Part shown: positions 23,815 through 31,025 of the stretch, piece after piece
Numbering within the stretch: position 1 is the first letter of the stretch
Layout: the number at the start of each line of letters is the position of its first letter
NCBI GenBank assembly: GCA_021798485.1
Contig: JAJZGK010000004.1
Location: 1-42,494 of the forward strand
Source of the DNA: Pseudomonadota bacterium
GTDB lineage: Bacteria > Pseudomonadota > Alphaproteobacteria > Rhodospirillales > Magnetospirillaceae
DNA length: 42,494 nt
Reading direction: 5' to 3'
The notes under the pieces: model-generated
What the model was told of the DNA's origin: nothing
Seen by the model: only the letters and a program-made list of their open reading frames with translations
Database searches by the model: none
Translations under genes and position numbers: made by a program

Positions 23815-24111
23815 TCAGCGGGTCAGATCATGCCAGGCCCGGTCGGCGGCCGAACCGACATCATGCGCCGCGTCGCGCGCGCCATGGCCGATGGCATGGG
23901 CGGCATCGCGGGCGCCGTGGCCGATGGCGCGGGTGGTCACGCGGGCCGCATGCCCCACCGCGTGGCCGCCCTCCTTCAGGTCCTGCTTCACCGTGGCGGT
24001 GGTGGAGGGGCTGGCCGCCGGCGTTGGCGGCGCCGTGCCGGTATTGCCGGCCCGGCAGGGCCCGCTCCATACGATCAGGGCCGTGGCGCATACCAGGGTG
24101 ATCCGCGTCAT
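23815..24111 (-). CDS. Small exported Ala/His-rich repeat protein, unknown function
   Basis: A 98-residue protein starting at 24111 behind GAGGAG. The signal peptide (MTRITLVCATALIVWSGPCRAG) is followed by a Thr/Pro linker and an amphipathic repeat region: GHAVGHAARVTTRAIGHGA, with HGARDAAH occurring twice. The repeats have about an 11-residue spacing with Gly-His-Ala signatures, suggesting helical periplasmic or surface packing. Two cysteines lie in the signal region. It begins 30 nt after the sigma-54 regulator gene and may be cotranscribed with it. I do not recognise a family. Confidence 0.65.
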   Translation of the reverse strand: MTRITLVCATALIVWSGPCRAGNTGTAPPTPAASPSTTATVKQDLKEGGHAVGHAARVTTRAIGHGARDAAHAIGHGARDAAHDVGSAADRAWHDLTR

Positions 24112-24140
24112 TCCATACTCCTCGCAAAAACCATCTCCGG

Positions 24141-25538
24141 TCAGGCCGGTTCTGGCGCCCCCATTTTAAGCGCCGCCATGCGTTCGTAAAGGGTGGCGCG
24201 GGAAATGCCCAGGGCTTTGGCCGCCGCCGTCTTGTTGCCGCCGGCATGGCGCAGGGCGGCGTTGATGGCGGCGCGCTCGGCCTGCGACAGCGCCTGCGAC
24301 AGCGGCGGCGGCGGCTCGTCGGCGGGCAGCAGATCCTCGGGCACCGGCAGAATGGCCAGAAAATGCTGCGCCGACAGCACCGGCGCCTCGGTCAGGGTGC
24401 AAACGCGCTCCAGCACATTGCGCAGCTCGCGCACATTGCCCGGCCAATCGTGGCCGCGCAGCACCCTGAGCGCCCCGGCATCCAGCTCACGCGGGCCGCC
24501 CCCCATTTCCAGGCGCAAACTGTCCAGCATGTTTTCCGCCAGCACCTCCATATCCTCGGGGCGGCACCGCAGCGGCGGCAGGGTGATAGGCACCACGTTC
24601 AGCCGGTAATAGAGATCGGCGCGGAACTGCCCCGAGCGCACCAGGGCGGCCAGATCGCGGCTGGTGGCGGCGATGATGCGCACATCCACCCGCACCATCC
24701 TGTTGCTGCCCAGCGGTTCCAGCTCGCGCTCCTGCAATACCCGCAACAGCTTGCTTTGCATGGACAGCGGCATGTCGCCGATTTCGTCCAGAAACAGGGT
24801 GCCGCCGTCGGCCAGCTGGAACTTGCCCTCGCGGCCCTTGCGGTCGGCGCCGGTATAGGCCCCCGGCGCCGCCCCGAACAGTTCGCCCTCCAGCAGGGTT
24901 TCGGGGATGGCCGCCACATTGATGCCGACCATGCGCCGCCCGGCGCGGGCGCTGGCGGCATGGATGGAATGGGCCAGCAGCTCCTTGCCGGTGCCGGTCT
25001 CGCCCAGCAGCAGCACCGTGCTGTCGGTCTGGGCGGCGCGGCGGGCCAGGCGCTTGACCTCGCGCACCAGATCGCTCACCCCCAGGAACTGCGAAAAGGT
25101 GTATTTGGCCCGGCGCTCCCCGGCCAGCTCGCGGCGGGCGCGCTGCAAATCCTCCTGCAGCTGCGAGAATTTGGCGAACAGCGGTTTCAGATAGTCGGCC
25201 TTTTCGTACAAAACAAAACCGATGGCCCCGGAGACCGCGCCGTCCTCGTCGCGCACCGGCATGCGGATCACCACGAAGCTGCGGCCGCCATGCTCCATCA
25301 GATCCAGCAGCATGGGCTTGCCGGTCTGCACCACCGTGCGCAGGGCGCTTTTGGGGATCACCGCCTCGATGGGGCGGCCCGAAACGTCTTCGCTGATGCC
25401 CAGCAGGTTTTTGTACTTCTCGTCGATCCAGACGATGCGGGCCTGGCGGTCCACCGCCACCGCCCCCTCGCAGGTGCTGAGCAGCACGTCGAACCACGAT
25501 TGGGCGACGCGGCTGCGGATCTGATCGGCGCTCATCAT
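24141..25538 (-). CDS. Sigma-54-dependent transcriptional activator (PAS-AAA+-Fis)
   Basis: A 465-residue enhancer-binding protein. It has an N-terminal PAS-like sensor (about residues 10-130: STCEGAVAVDRQARIVWIDE), a short coiled linker, and a central AAA+ domain with Walker A LLGETGTGKELL, the sigma-54 contact loop GAYTGA (a known variant of GAFTGA), Walker B GGTLFLDEIGDM and the arginine-finger region. A C-terminal Fis-type helix-turn-helix (NKTAAAKALGISRATLYERM) binds DNA. It is divergent from the hydroxybutyrate operon, whose upstream region has a -24/-12 promoter and two palindromes, so it almost certainly activates that operon. The PAS domain suggests it senses a small ligand; which one is unknown. 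Confidence 0.95.
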   Translation of the reverse strand: MMSADQIRSRVAQSWFDVLLSTCEGAVAVDRQARIVWIDEKYKNLLGISEDVSGRPIEAVIPKSALRTVVQTGKPMLLDLMEHGGRSFVVIRMPVRDEDGAVSGAIGFVLYEKADYLKPLFAKFSQLQEDLQRARRELAGERRAKYTFSQFLGVSDLVREVKRLARRAAQTDSTVLLLGETGTGKELLAHSIHAASARAGRRMVGINVAAIPETLLEGELFGAAPGAYTGADRKGREGKFQLADGGTLFLDEIGDMPLSMQSKLLRVLQERELEPLGSNRMVRVDVRIIAATSRDLAALVRSGQFRADLYYRLNVVPITLPPLRCRPEDMEVLAENMLDSLRLEMGGGPRELDAGALRVLRGHDWPGNVRELRNVLERVCTLTEAPVLSAQHFLAILPVPEDLLPADEPPPPLSQALSQAERAAINAALRHAGGNKTAAAKALGISRATLYERMAALKMGAPEPA

Positions 25539-25560
25539 GGCGGCGCGAACCCTCCCGAAG

Positions 25561-25585
25561 GGCCTGGGATTGAAATCCCATGGCC
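25561..25585. promoter_or_regulatory. Palindrome close to the activator gene start
   Basis: GGCC-TGGGAT-TGAA-ATCCCA-TGGCC is an inverted repeat 22 nt upstream of the activator's start codon. It differs in sequence from the two upstream activator palindromes. It could be an operator for control of the regulator's own gene, but this is inference from symmetry and location only. Confidence 0.35.
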
Positions 25586-25600
25586 TTGTTTTTTGTCATT

Positions 25601-25620
25601 CTGTCCGCTTTTCCAGACAG
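25601..25620. promoter_or_regulatory. Upstream activator palindrome 1 (distal)
   Basis: CTGTCCGCTTTTCCAGACAG is a 20-bp inverted repeat that matches the second palindrome at 25656-25675 in 16 of 20 positions. It is centred about 155 bp upstream of the expected sigma-54 transcription start, a usual place for enhancer sites of Fis-type activators. The two centres are 55 bp apart, roughly five helical turns. Confidence 0.75.
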
Positions 25621-25655
25621 CCGCAAGCCCGAGGAAATCCCTGATCCGCCGCTTT

Positions 25656-25675
25656 TTGTCCGATTTTCCGGACAA
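25656..25675. promoter_or_regulatory. Upstream activator palindrome 2 (proximal)
   Basis: TTGTCCGATTTTCCGGACAA is a near-perfect 20-bp palindrome with arms TTGTCCG/CGGACAA. It shares the core TGTCCG-N6-CNGACA with the distal site and is centred about 100 bp upstream of the predicted start site. It is the likely binding site of the divergent PAS-AAA+-Fis activator. Confidence 0.8.
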
Positions 25676-25738
25676 CACCGGCGCCACCCTTTCCGGGTGC
25701 GGCGCAGCAACTGGCCGGATTCCGCCACTTATCTCCGC

Positions 25739-25754
25739 TGGCACGCCCCTTGCC
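25739..25754 (+). promoter_or_regulatory. Sigma-54 (-24/-12) promoter of the hydroxybutyrate operon
   Basis: TGGCACGCCCCTTGCC matches the sigma-54 consensus TGGCACG-N4-TTGC. The invariant GG (25740-25741) and GC (25752-25753) are separated by exactly 10 nt. Transcription should start near 25765, leaving an 80-nt leader before the GntP permease gene. The presence of a sigma-54 activator gene and paired enhancer palindromes makes this assignment strong. Confidence 0.9.
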
Positions 25755-25843
25755 ATAAGAGCGGCAAGAAGCCGCGTAACGGCTCTTGCAACATCGGCAT
25801 GGTCCCGCCCCGGCGCGGGCCGCCGCAACGGGAGGTTTCATCC

Positions 25844-27238
25844 ATGAGTTTTCTGGTTTGCATCGGGGCCCTGGCCTTTCTGATGCTGGTGGCCTATCGC
25901 GGCTACAGCGTCATCCTCTTCGCCCCCGTCGCCGCCCTGGCGGCGGTGCTTCTCACCAATCCCGCCGCCGTGCTGCCGGTCTACAGCGGCCTGTTCATGG
26001 AGCACATGGTGGGCTTCGTGAAGAACTACTTTCCGGTCTTCATGCTGGGGGCGCTGTTCGGCAAGGTGATCGAACAGTCGGGCTTCGCCCGCTCCATCAC
26101 CGCGGCGGTGATCGATCTGGTGGGGGCCGACCGCGCCATTCTCTCCATCGTGCTGGTCTGCGCCCTGCTCACCTATGGCGGCGTGTCGCTGTTCGTGGTG
26201 GTGTTCGCCGTTTATCCCTTCGCCGCCGAGATGTTCCGCCAGAGCGACATTCCCAAGCGGCTGATCCCCGGCACCATCGCCCTCGGGGCCTTCACCTTCA
26301 CCATGGACAGCCTGCCCGGCACGCCGCAGATCCAGAACATCATCCCCACCACCTTTTTCAAGACCACCAGCATGGCCGCCCCGGTTCTGGGCTCCATCGG
26401 CGGCCTGTTCATCCTGGTGGTGGGCCTCGTTTATCTGAACTGGCGGCGGCGCACCGCGCAAGGGCGGGGCGAAGGCTACGGCCGGGGCCATCTGAACGAG
26501 CCCGACGCCGTGGATCATCACGCCACCGTCCATCCGCTGATCGCCGTGCTGCCGCTGTTCGTGGTGGGTCTGGCCAATTTCGCCGTGACCAAATGGATCG
26601 GCCCGGCCCTGTGGGGCACCGTCAGCCAGGTGGAACTGGCCCCCGGCGGCAAGGTGCTGGTGCAGCCGGTGTCCAAGTTCCTGGGCATCTGGTCGGTGGA
26701 GATCGCCCTGCTGCTGGGCATTTTAACCGTGGTGGCCTTTGCCTGGAAGGCGGTGCGCCCGCGTTTCGCCGAGGGCAGCAAGGCCGCCGTGGCCGGATCG
26801 CTGCTGGCGGCCATCAACACCGCCTCGGAATACGGCTTCGGCTCGGTGATCGCCGCCCTGCCCGGCTTCCTGGTGATCAAGAACGCCCTGACCGCCATCC
26901 CCAATCCGCTGGTCAACGAGGCCCTGACCGTCACCACCCTGGCCGGGGTCACCGGCTCGGCCTCGGGCGGCATGGGCATCGCCCTGGCGGCCATGGCCGA
27001 TCAGTTCACCGCCGCCGCCCACACCGCCGGCATTCCCCTGGAGGTGCTGCACCGGGTGGCGGCCATGGCCTCGGGCGGCATGGACACCCTGCCCCACAAC
27101 GGCGCCGTCATCACCCTGCTGGCGGTGACCGGCCTGACCCACGCCCAATCCTACAAGGATGTTTTCGCCATCACCTGCATCAAGACCCTGGCGGTGTTCG
27201 TGGTTATCGGCACCTATTACGCCACCGGTCTGGTGTGA
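25844..27238 (+). CDS. GntP-family permease, probable 3-hydroxybutyrate transporter
   Basis: A 464-residue membrane protein with about 12 hydrophobic segments. Its family pattern (FGKVIEQSGFARSITAAVI, then ALLTYGGVSLFVVVFAVYPFA and SGGMDTLPHNGAVITLLAVTG) fits the GntP carrier group, which includes D-beta-hydroxybutyrate permeases. The adjacent dehydrogenase and CoA-transferase genes make 3-hydroxybutyrate or acetoacetate the likely substrate. It is the first gene of the sigma-54 operon. The ATG at 25844 is preceded by GGGAGG, and the stop lies 17 nt before the next start. Confidence 0.85.
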   Translation: MSFLVCIGALAFLMLVAYRGYSVILFAPVAALAAVLLTNPAAVLPVYSGLFMEHMVGFVKNYFPVFMLGALFGKVIEQSGFARSITAAVIDLVGADRAILSIVLVCALLTYGGVSLFVVVFAVYPFAAEMFRQSDIPKRLIPGTIALGAFTFTMDSLPGTPQIQNIIPTTFFKTTSMAAPVLGSIGGLFILVVGLVYLNWRRRTAQGRGEGYGRGHLNEPDAVDHHATVHPLIAVLPLFVVGLANFAVTKWIGPALWGTVSQVELAPGGKVLVQPVSKFLGIWSVEIALLLGILTVVAFAWKAVRPRFAEGSKAAVAGSLLAAINTASEYGFGSVIAALPGFLVIKNALTAIPNPLVNEALTVTTLAGVTGSASGGMGIALAAMADQFTAAAHTAGIPLEVLHRVAAMASGGMDTLPHNGAVITLLAVTGLTHAQSYKDVFAITCIKTLAVFVVIGTYYATGLV

Positions 27239-27255
27239 CCCGGAAAGGATCCCCC

Positions 27256-28038
27256 ATGCTTAAAGGACGCACCGCCGTCATCACCGGCTCCACCAGCGGC
27301 ATCGGCGCGGGCATTGCCCGCGCCCTGGCCGCCCAGGGCGCCGATATTGTGCTGAACGGCTTCGGCGAGGCCGCGGCCATCGAAACCTTCCGCGCCGCCC
27401 TGGCCGCCGAATTCGGCGTCAGGGTGCTTTACCACGGCGCCGATCTGGCCCGGGCCGATCACTGCGCCGCCCTGGTGCGGGAGGCCGAGACGGCGCTGGG
27501 CCGTCTCGACATCCTGGTCAACAATGCCGGCATTCAGCATGTGGCCCGGGTGGAGGATTTTCCGCCCGAGCGCTGGGATGCCGTGCTGGCGGTCAATCTC
27601 TCCTCGGTCTTTCACACCATCCGCGCCGCCCTGCCCGGCATGCGGGCGCGCGGCTGGGGCCGCCTGATCAACGTGGCCTCGGTGCACGGGCTGGTGGCCT
27701 CGGCCGAAAAAGCCGCCTATGTGGCGGCCAAGCACGGCGTGGTGGGGCTGACCAAGGTGGTGGCCCTGGAAAACGCCGAAAGCCCGGTCACCTGCAACGC
27801 CATCTGCCCCGGCTGGGTGCTGACCCCGCTGGTGGAGGCCCAGATCGCCACCCGCGCCGCCGACGAAGGCATCCCCCTGGCCCAGGCCGAGCGGGAGCTG
27901 CTGCTGGAAAAGCAGCCCTCGGGCCGCTTCACCACCGTGGAGCAGCTGGGCGGCCTGGCGGCCTTCCTCTGCTCGGAGGCCGCCGCCAACATCACCGGCG
28001 CCGCCCTGCCGGCGGATGGCGGCTGGCTGGCCCGCTGA
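27256..28038 (+). CDS. 3-hydroxybutyrate dehydrogenase
   Basis: A 260-residue classical short-chain dehydrogenase that oxidises (R)-3-hydroxybutyrate to acetoacetate with NAD. TGSTSGIGAGIARAL near residue 10 is the cofactor motif and LVNNAGIQHVA near 92 is the NNAG element. The catalytic Ser-Tyr-Lys lies in VASVHGLVASAEKAAYVAAKHG near 140-160. The segment CNAICPGWVLTPLVEAQI and the C-terminal LPADGGWLAR are characteristic of the 3-hydroxybutyrate dehydrogenase subgroup. It lies between the permease and the CoA-transferase, completing uptake, oxidation and activation. Confidence 0.9.
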   Translation: MLKGRTAVITGSTSGIGAGIARALAAQGADIVLNGFGEAAAIETFRAALAAEFGVRVLYHGADLARADHCAALVREAETALGRLDILVNNAGIQHVARVEDFPPERWDAVLAVNLSSVFHTIRAALPGMRARGWGRLINVASVHGLVASAEKAAYVAAKHGVVGLTKVVALENAESPVTCNAICPGWVLTPLVEAQIATRAADEGIPLAQAERELLLEKQPSGRFTTVEQLGGLAAFLCSEAAANITGAALPADGGWLAR

Positions 28039-28069
28039 TCCCCTTTCCCAGACCGCGAAGGACATTGGA

Positions 28070-28732
28070 ATGAACAAGGCCATTTCCGCCGCCGCCGCCG
28101 CCGAGCGCATCGCCGACGGCGCGGTGATCATGATCGGCGGCTTCATGGGGGTGGGCAGCCCGCACCGCCTGATCGATGAACTGGTGCGCCAGAAGCGCAC
28201 CGGTCTGACCATCATCGCCAACGACAGCGCCCGCCCCGGCGTCGGCATCGGCAAACTGATCGACGCCCATGCCGTGCGCCGTCTGATCGCCACCCATATC
28301 GGCACCAATGCGGAAACCCAGCGCCAGATGATCGCCGGCGAGCTTGCCGTGGATCTGGTGCCGCAGGGCACCCTGGCCGAACGCATCCGCGCCGCCGGAC
28401 ACGGCCTGGGCGGGGTGCTGACCCCCACCGGCGTCGGCACCATCGCCGCCGAGGGCAAGCGGACCCTGGAGGTGGAGGGCCGCACCTTCCTGCTGGAAAC
28501 GCCCCTGGCCGCCGATGTGGCCCTGATCGGCTGCCACCGCGCCGACTACAGCGGCAATCTGGATTATTCCCTCACCGCCCGCAATTTCAACCCGTTGATG
28601 GCCATGGCCGCCGGGCTGGTCATCGCCGAGCCCGACGCCGTGGTGCCGGTGGGGGTGATCCCGCCCGACGCCGTGGTCACCCCCCATGTTCTGGTGGATC
28701 TGTTCGTGCAAGGAGAGCCGCGTCATGGATGA
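28070..28732 (+). CDS. 3-oxoacid CoA-transferase, subunit A
   Basis: A 220-residue subunit of the enzyme that activates acetoacetate to acetoacetyl-CoA using another acyl-CoA as donor. GGFMGVGSPHRLIDELVRQ near residue 25 is the glycine-rich signature; GGVLTPTGVGTIAAEGK and FNPLMAMAAGLVIAE are conserved in the AtoD/ScoA family. The start at 28070 (MNKAISAAAA) has GAAGGA upstream; the longer frame beginning at 28016 has no such site. It overlaps the subunit B gene by 8 nt, so the subunits are translationally coupled. Confidence 0.92.
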   Translation: MNKAISAAAAAERIADGAVIMIGGFMGVGSPHRLIDELVRQKRTGLTIIANDSARPGVGIGKLIDAHAVRRLIATHIGTNAETQRQMIAGELAVDLVPQGTLAERIRAAGHGLGGVLTPTGVGTIAAEGKRTLEVEGRTFLLETPLAADVALIGCHRADYSGNLDYSLTARNFNPLMAMAAGLVIAEPDAVVPVGVIPPDAVVTPHVLVDLFVQGEPRHG

Positions 28733-29381
28733 CAAGACCATTATCGCCAAGCGGGTGGCCCGCGAGATGAAAAGCGGCCAGCTGGTCAATCTGGGCATCG
28801 GCCTGCCCACCAGCGTGGCCCGCCATCTGCCCGCCGGGGTCGAGGTGTTCTTCCAGTCGGAAAACGGCATCATCGGCATGGCGGCGGTGCCGGCGGAGGG
28901 CTTGGAGAACGACAGCCTGTCCGATGCCGGCGGCAGCCCCATCGGCGCCGTGGCCGGCGCCGCCGCCTTCGACAGCTGCACCTCGTTCGGGCTGATCCGC
29001 GGCGGCCATCTCGACGTCACCGTGCTGGGCGGCCTGCAGGTGGATGAACTGGGGCAGCTGGCCAACTGGATGGTGCCGGGCCGCATGGTGCCGGGCATGG
29101 GCGGAGCCATGGATCTGGTCAGCGGCGCCCGCCGGGTGATCGTGGCCATGACCCACACCGCCCGGGGCGAGGCCAAGATCCTGCCCCGCTGCACCCTGCC
29201 CCTGACCTCGGTGCGCCGGGTGGATCTGGTGGTGACGGAACTGGCGGTGATCGAACCCACGGCGCGGGGCCTGCTGCTGCGGGAAACCGCGCCGGGGGTT
29301 GCGGTCGAGCAGGTGCTGGCCACCACCGCCGCCCGCCTGATCGTGCCCGATCAGGTGGGGGTGATGGCCCTGGCCGCCTGA
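28725..29381 (+). CDS. 3-oxoacid CoA-transferase, subunit B
   Basis: A 218-residue partner of subunit A. The catalytic glutamate lies in the signature SENGIIGM near residue 46. VNLGIGLPTSVARHLP precedes it, and GGLQVDELGQLANWMVPG with PGMGGAMDLVSGARRVIV follows, all typical of AtoA/ScoB. AGGAGAG precedes the ATG at 28725. The stop TGA at 29379-29381 directly abuts the stop of the convergent gene, leaving no intergenic base and no visible terminator. Confidence 0.93.
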   Translation: MDDKTIIAKRVAREMKSGQLVNLGIGLPTSVARHLPAGVEVFFQSENGIIGMAAVPAEGLENDSLSDAGGSPIGAVAGAAAFDSCTSFGLIRGGHLDVTVLGGLQVDELGQLANWMVPGRMVPGMGGAMDLVSGARRVIVAMTHTARGEAKILPRCTLPLTSVRRVDLVVTELAVIEPTARGLLLRETAPGVAVEQVLATTAARLIVPDQVGVMALAA

Positions 29382-29849
29382 TCAGGACAGGGAGTTGGCG
29401 GCGGTGGCGATGGTGGAGGCGCCACCGGCCGCCGCCGTCACGCCGCCGCTCGTCCCCAGGTTTTCCGTCATCTTCTTTTTCAGATACTGCTGGAACGACG
29501 CCTGCAGCTTGGCCTTCTGATCGGCCGGCAGGGCGTTGTACTCGGCCTTGCTGATATGCTGGGCGTTCAGCCAGGCATCGAACATGCGCTGCACCGGCGG
29601 TTCCTTCATGTAGGACATGAAATCCTGCACCGCCGCATCGGAATTGCGGTTCCACGACACCGAGGAACTGCTGCTGGTGCTGGAATTGCTGGAACTGCTG
29701 GTGCTGCTGGAACCGCTGGTGCTGGAACCGCTGTTTCCCGCCGCCAGGGCGGCCTGCAGGGTTTCCTGGAACGACGTGCCGCCCTGCGTGGCGCGCCCCC
29801 GTTGTGCCGAGTTGGTCCCCGACGATGCCGTAACGCCATAGATCTGCAT
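29382..29849 (-). CDS. Ser-rich linker protein with helical C-terminal domain, unknown function
   Basis: A 155-residue protein (MQIYGVTASSGTNSA) starting at 29849 behind GGAG; upstream in-frame ATGs lack a site. After a short N-terminus it has a low-complexity Ser/Thr/Asn tract (about residues 42-66), then a helical domain: AVQDFMSYMKEPPVQRMFDA, then LNAQHISKAEYNALPADQKA and QQYLKKKMTENLG. No signal peptide or membrane segment is seen. The layout resembles small orphan alphaproteobacterial proteins with a conserved YMKxxPxxRM segment. Its stop codon abuts that of the CoA-transferase B gene. Function not deducible. Confidence 0.65.
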   Translation of the reverse strand: MQIYGVTASSGTNSAQRGRATQGGTSFQETLQAALAAGNSGSSTSGSSSTSSSSNSSTSSSSSVSWNRNSDAAVQDFMSYMKEPPVQRMFDAWLNAQHISKAEYNALPADQKAKLQASFQQYLKKKMTENLGTSGGVTAAAGGASTIATAANSLS

Positions 29850-30082
29850 GCGAGATCTCCCGATAGAGCCCGTACGCCATCCCGGCATGCCGGCACGGCG
29901 CACCCCAAACGGGAAAACCGCATTCAGATTTCATGCCAGCGTCCTTTGCGCAAAAAAGGCTTTGCAATCAAAGAGACCGCCACGGCAGGCGGCAAAAAAT
30001 GCCGGGTCGGGCGGCAGATTTTACCCTGGCGGCCGGCATCAGGGCGATTGACGTGGCGCCGATCCGGCCTATCATGGGGGGA

Positions 30083-30130
30083 AGGGAATGGAGTCTCCCT
30101 AAAACCGCCGCAAGGCTGATGACTCCTACC
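30083..30130 (+). promoter_or_regulatory. Fluoride riboswitch aptamer (crcB motif)
   Basis: All the elements of the fluoride aptamer are in order: an outer stem AGGGA (30083-30087)/TCCCT (30096-30100), the loop strand ATGGAGTC, the AAAACC joint, a short GCC/GGC hairpin, and the hallmark GCTGATGACTCCTACC. The pseudoknot pairs GGAGTC at 30090-30095 with GACTCC at 30121-30126 over six perfect base pairs. This matches the known crystallised aptamer type position by position. It lies about 190 nt upstream of an IscU-like gene and should turn that operon on when fluoride is present. Confidence 0.93.
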
Positions 30131-30195
30131 GCGTGGATGAACCGTCCGCGGTGGGATGTCGTGCCGGCCCGCCGCCTTTGAAGGACAGGCGGGCC
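30124..30195 (+). promoter_or_regulatory. Probable expression platform of the fluoride riboswitch
   Basis: A 10-bp alternative stem can form between TCCTACCGCG (30124-30133) and CGCGGTGGGA (30147-30156), with one G-T wobble. It would consume half of the aptamer's pseudoknot strand (30124-30126), so aptamer folding and this hairpin exclude each other. A second strong hairpin follows, GGCCCGCC (30166-30173)/GGCGGGCC (30188-30195). Neither is followed by a U-tract, so control may be Rho-dependent rather than by an intrinsic terminator. This is inference from base pairing only. Confidence 0.6.
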
Positions 30196-30320
30196 TTGGC
30201 GAAATGCCCGCTCTTCCCTGGTTCTTTACAACAAAACGGCACCGCATGACCCCCAGGGGGAAAAGCGCGTGCATCCCGCATCCAGCGCCTCCCCCCGGAC
30301 CCCGTCAAGGAGAGGTTCCG

Positions 30321-31013
30321 ATGATGCAAACCCATGACGTCGAACAGATGTGCCGCGTGGCCCAGGGCCCCAATCACGGCCCGGCCCCCATCCCCCAGGA
30401 GGGACGCTGGACCAAGGCGCGGCAAATCTCCGACATTTGCGGCCTGACCCACGGCGTGGGCTGGTGCGCCCCGCAGCAGGGAGCCTGCAAGCTGACCCTG
30501 AACGTCAAGGCCGGCATCATCGAGGAGGCGCTGGTGGAAACCATCGGCTGCACCGGCATGACCCATTCGGCGGCCATGGCCGCCGAAATTCTGCCGGGTA
30601 AAACCATCCTCGAAGCCCTGAACACCGATCTTGTCTGCGACGCCATCAATGTCGCCATGCGCGAGATCTTCCTGCAGATCGCCTATGGCCGCACGCAAAC
30701 GGCCTTTTCCGAGGGCGGCCTGCCCATCGGCGCCGGGCTGGAAGACCTGGGCAAGGGCCTGCGCAGCGTGACCGGCACCATGTACGGCACCAGCGCCAAG
30801 GGGCCGCGCTATCTGGAAATGGCCGAAGGCTATGTGACCGAAATCGCCCTTGATGCCGACGACGAGATCATCGGCTACGCCTTCGTGCAGCTGGGCGTGA
30901 TGATGGACCTCATCGCCAAAGGCACGGAGCCGGGCGCCGCCCTGGCCAAAGCCTCGGGCCGTTACGGGCGTTTCGCCGAAGCCGTCAAAACCATCAACCC
31001 CCGCCAGGAATAG
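30321..31013 (+). CDS. IscU/NifU-like iron-sulfur scaffold-related protein
   Basis: A 230-residue protein of the NifU N-terminal-like family associated with GGGtGRT genes. The core VETIGCTGMTHSAAMAAEIL near residue 75 occupies the place of the IscU motif with its scaffold cysteine. Further cysteines lie in DICGLTHGVGWCAPQQGAC (about 38-55) and LVCDAINVAMR (about 104). The normal IscU third-Cys motif is not obvious. A C-terminal beta-rich half (YLEMAEGYVTEIALDADDEI) extends beyond IscU's length. AAGGAGAGG precedes the ATG at 30321; a second ATG is adjacent. It lies under the fluoride riboswitch and 12 nt from its partner. A role in cluster repair or metal handling is only inferred. Confidence 0.82.
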   Translation: MMQTHDVEQMCRVAQGPNHGPAPIPQEGRWTKARQISDICGLTHGVGWCAPQQGACKLTLNVKAGIIEEALVETIGCTGMTHSAAMAAEILPGKTILEALNTDLVCDAINVAMREIFLQIAYGRTQTAFSEGGLPIGAGLEDLGKGLRSVTGTMYGTSAKGPRYLEMAEGYVTEIALDADDEIIGYAFVQLGVMMDLIAKGTEPGAALAKASGRYGRFAEAVKTINPRQE

Positions 31014-31025
31014 GGAGCGCCCGCC

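Noticed and set aside
30166-30195. Calling GGCCCGCC/GGCGGGCC an intrinsic terminator
   Set aside because: There is no U-tract after the stem; it is reported only as part of a possible expression platform.
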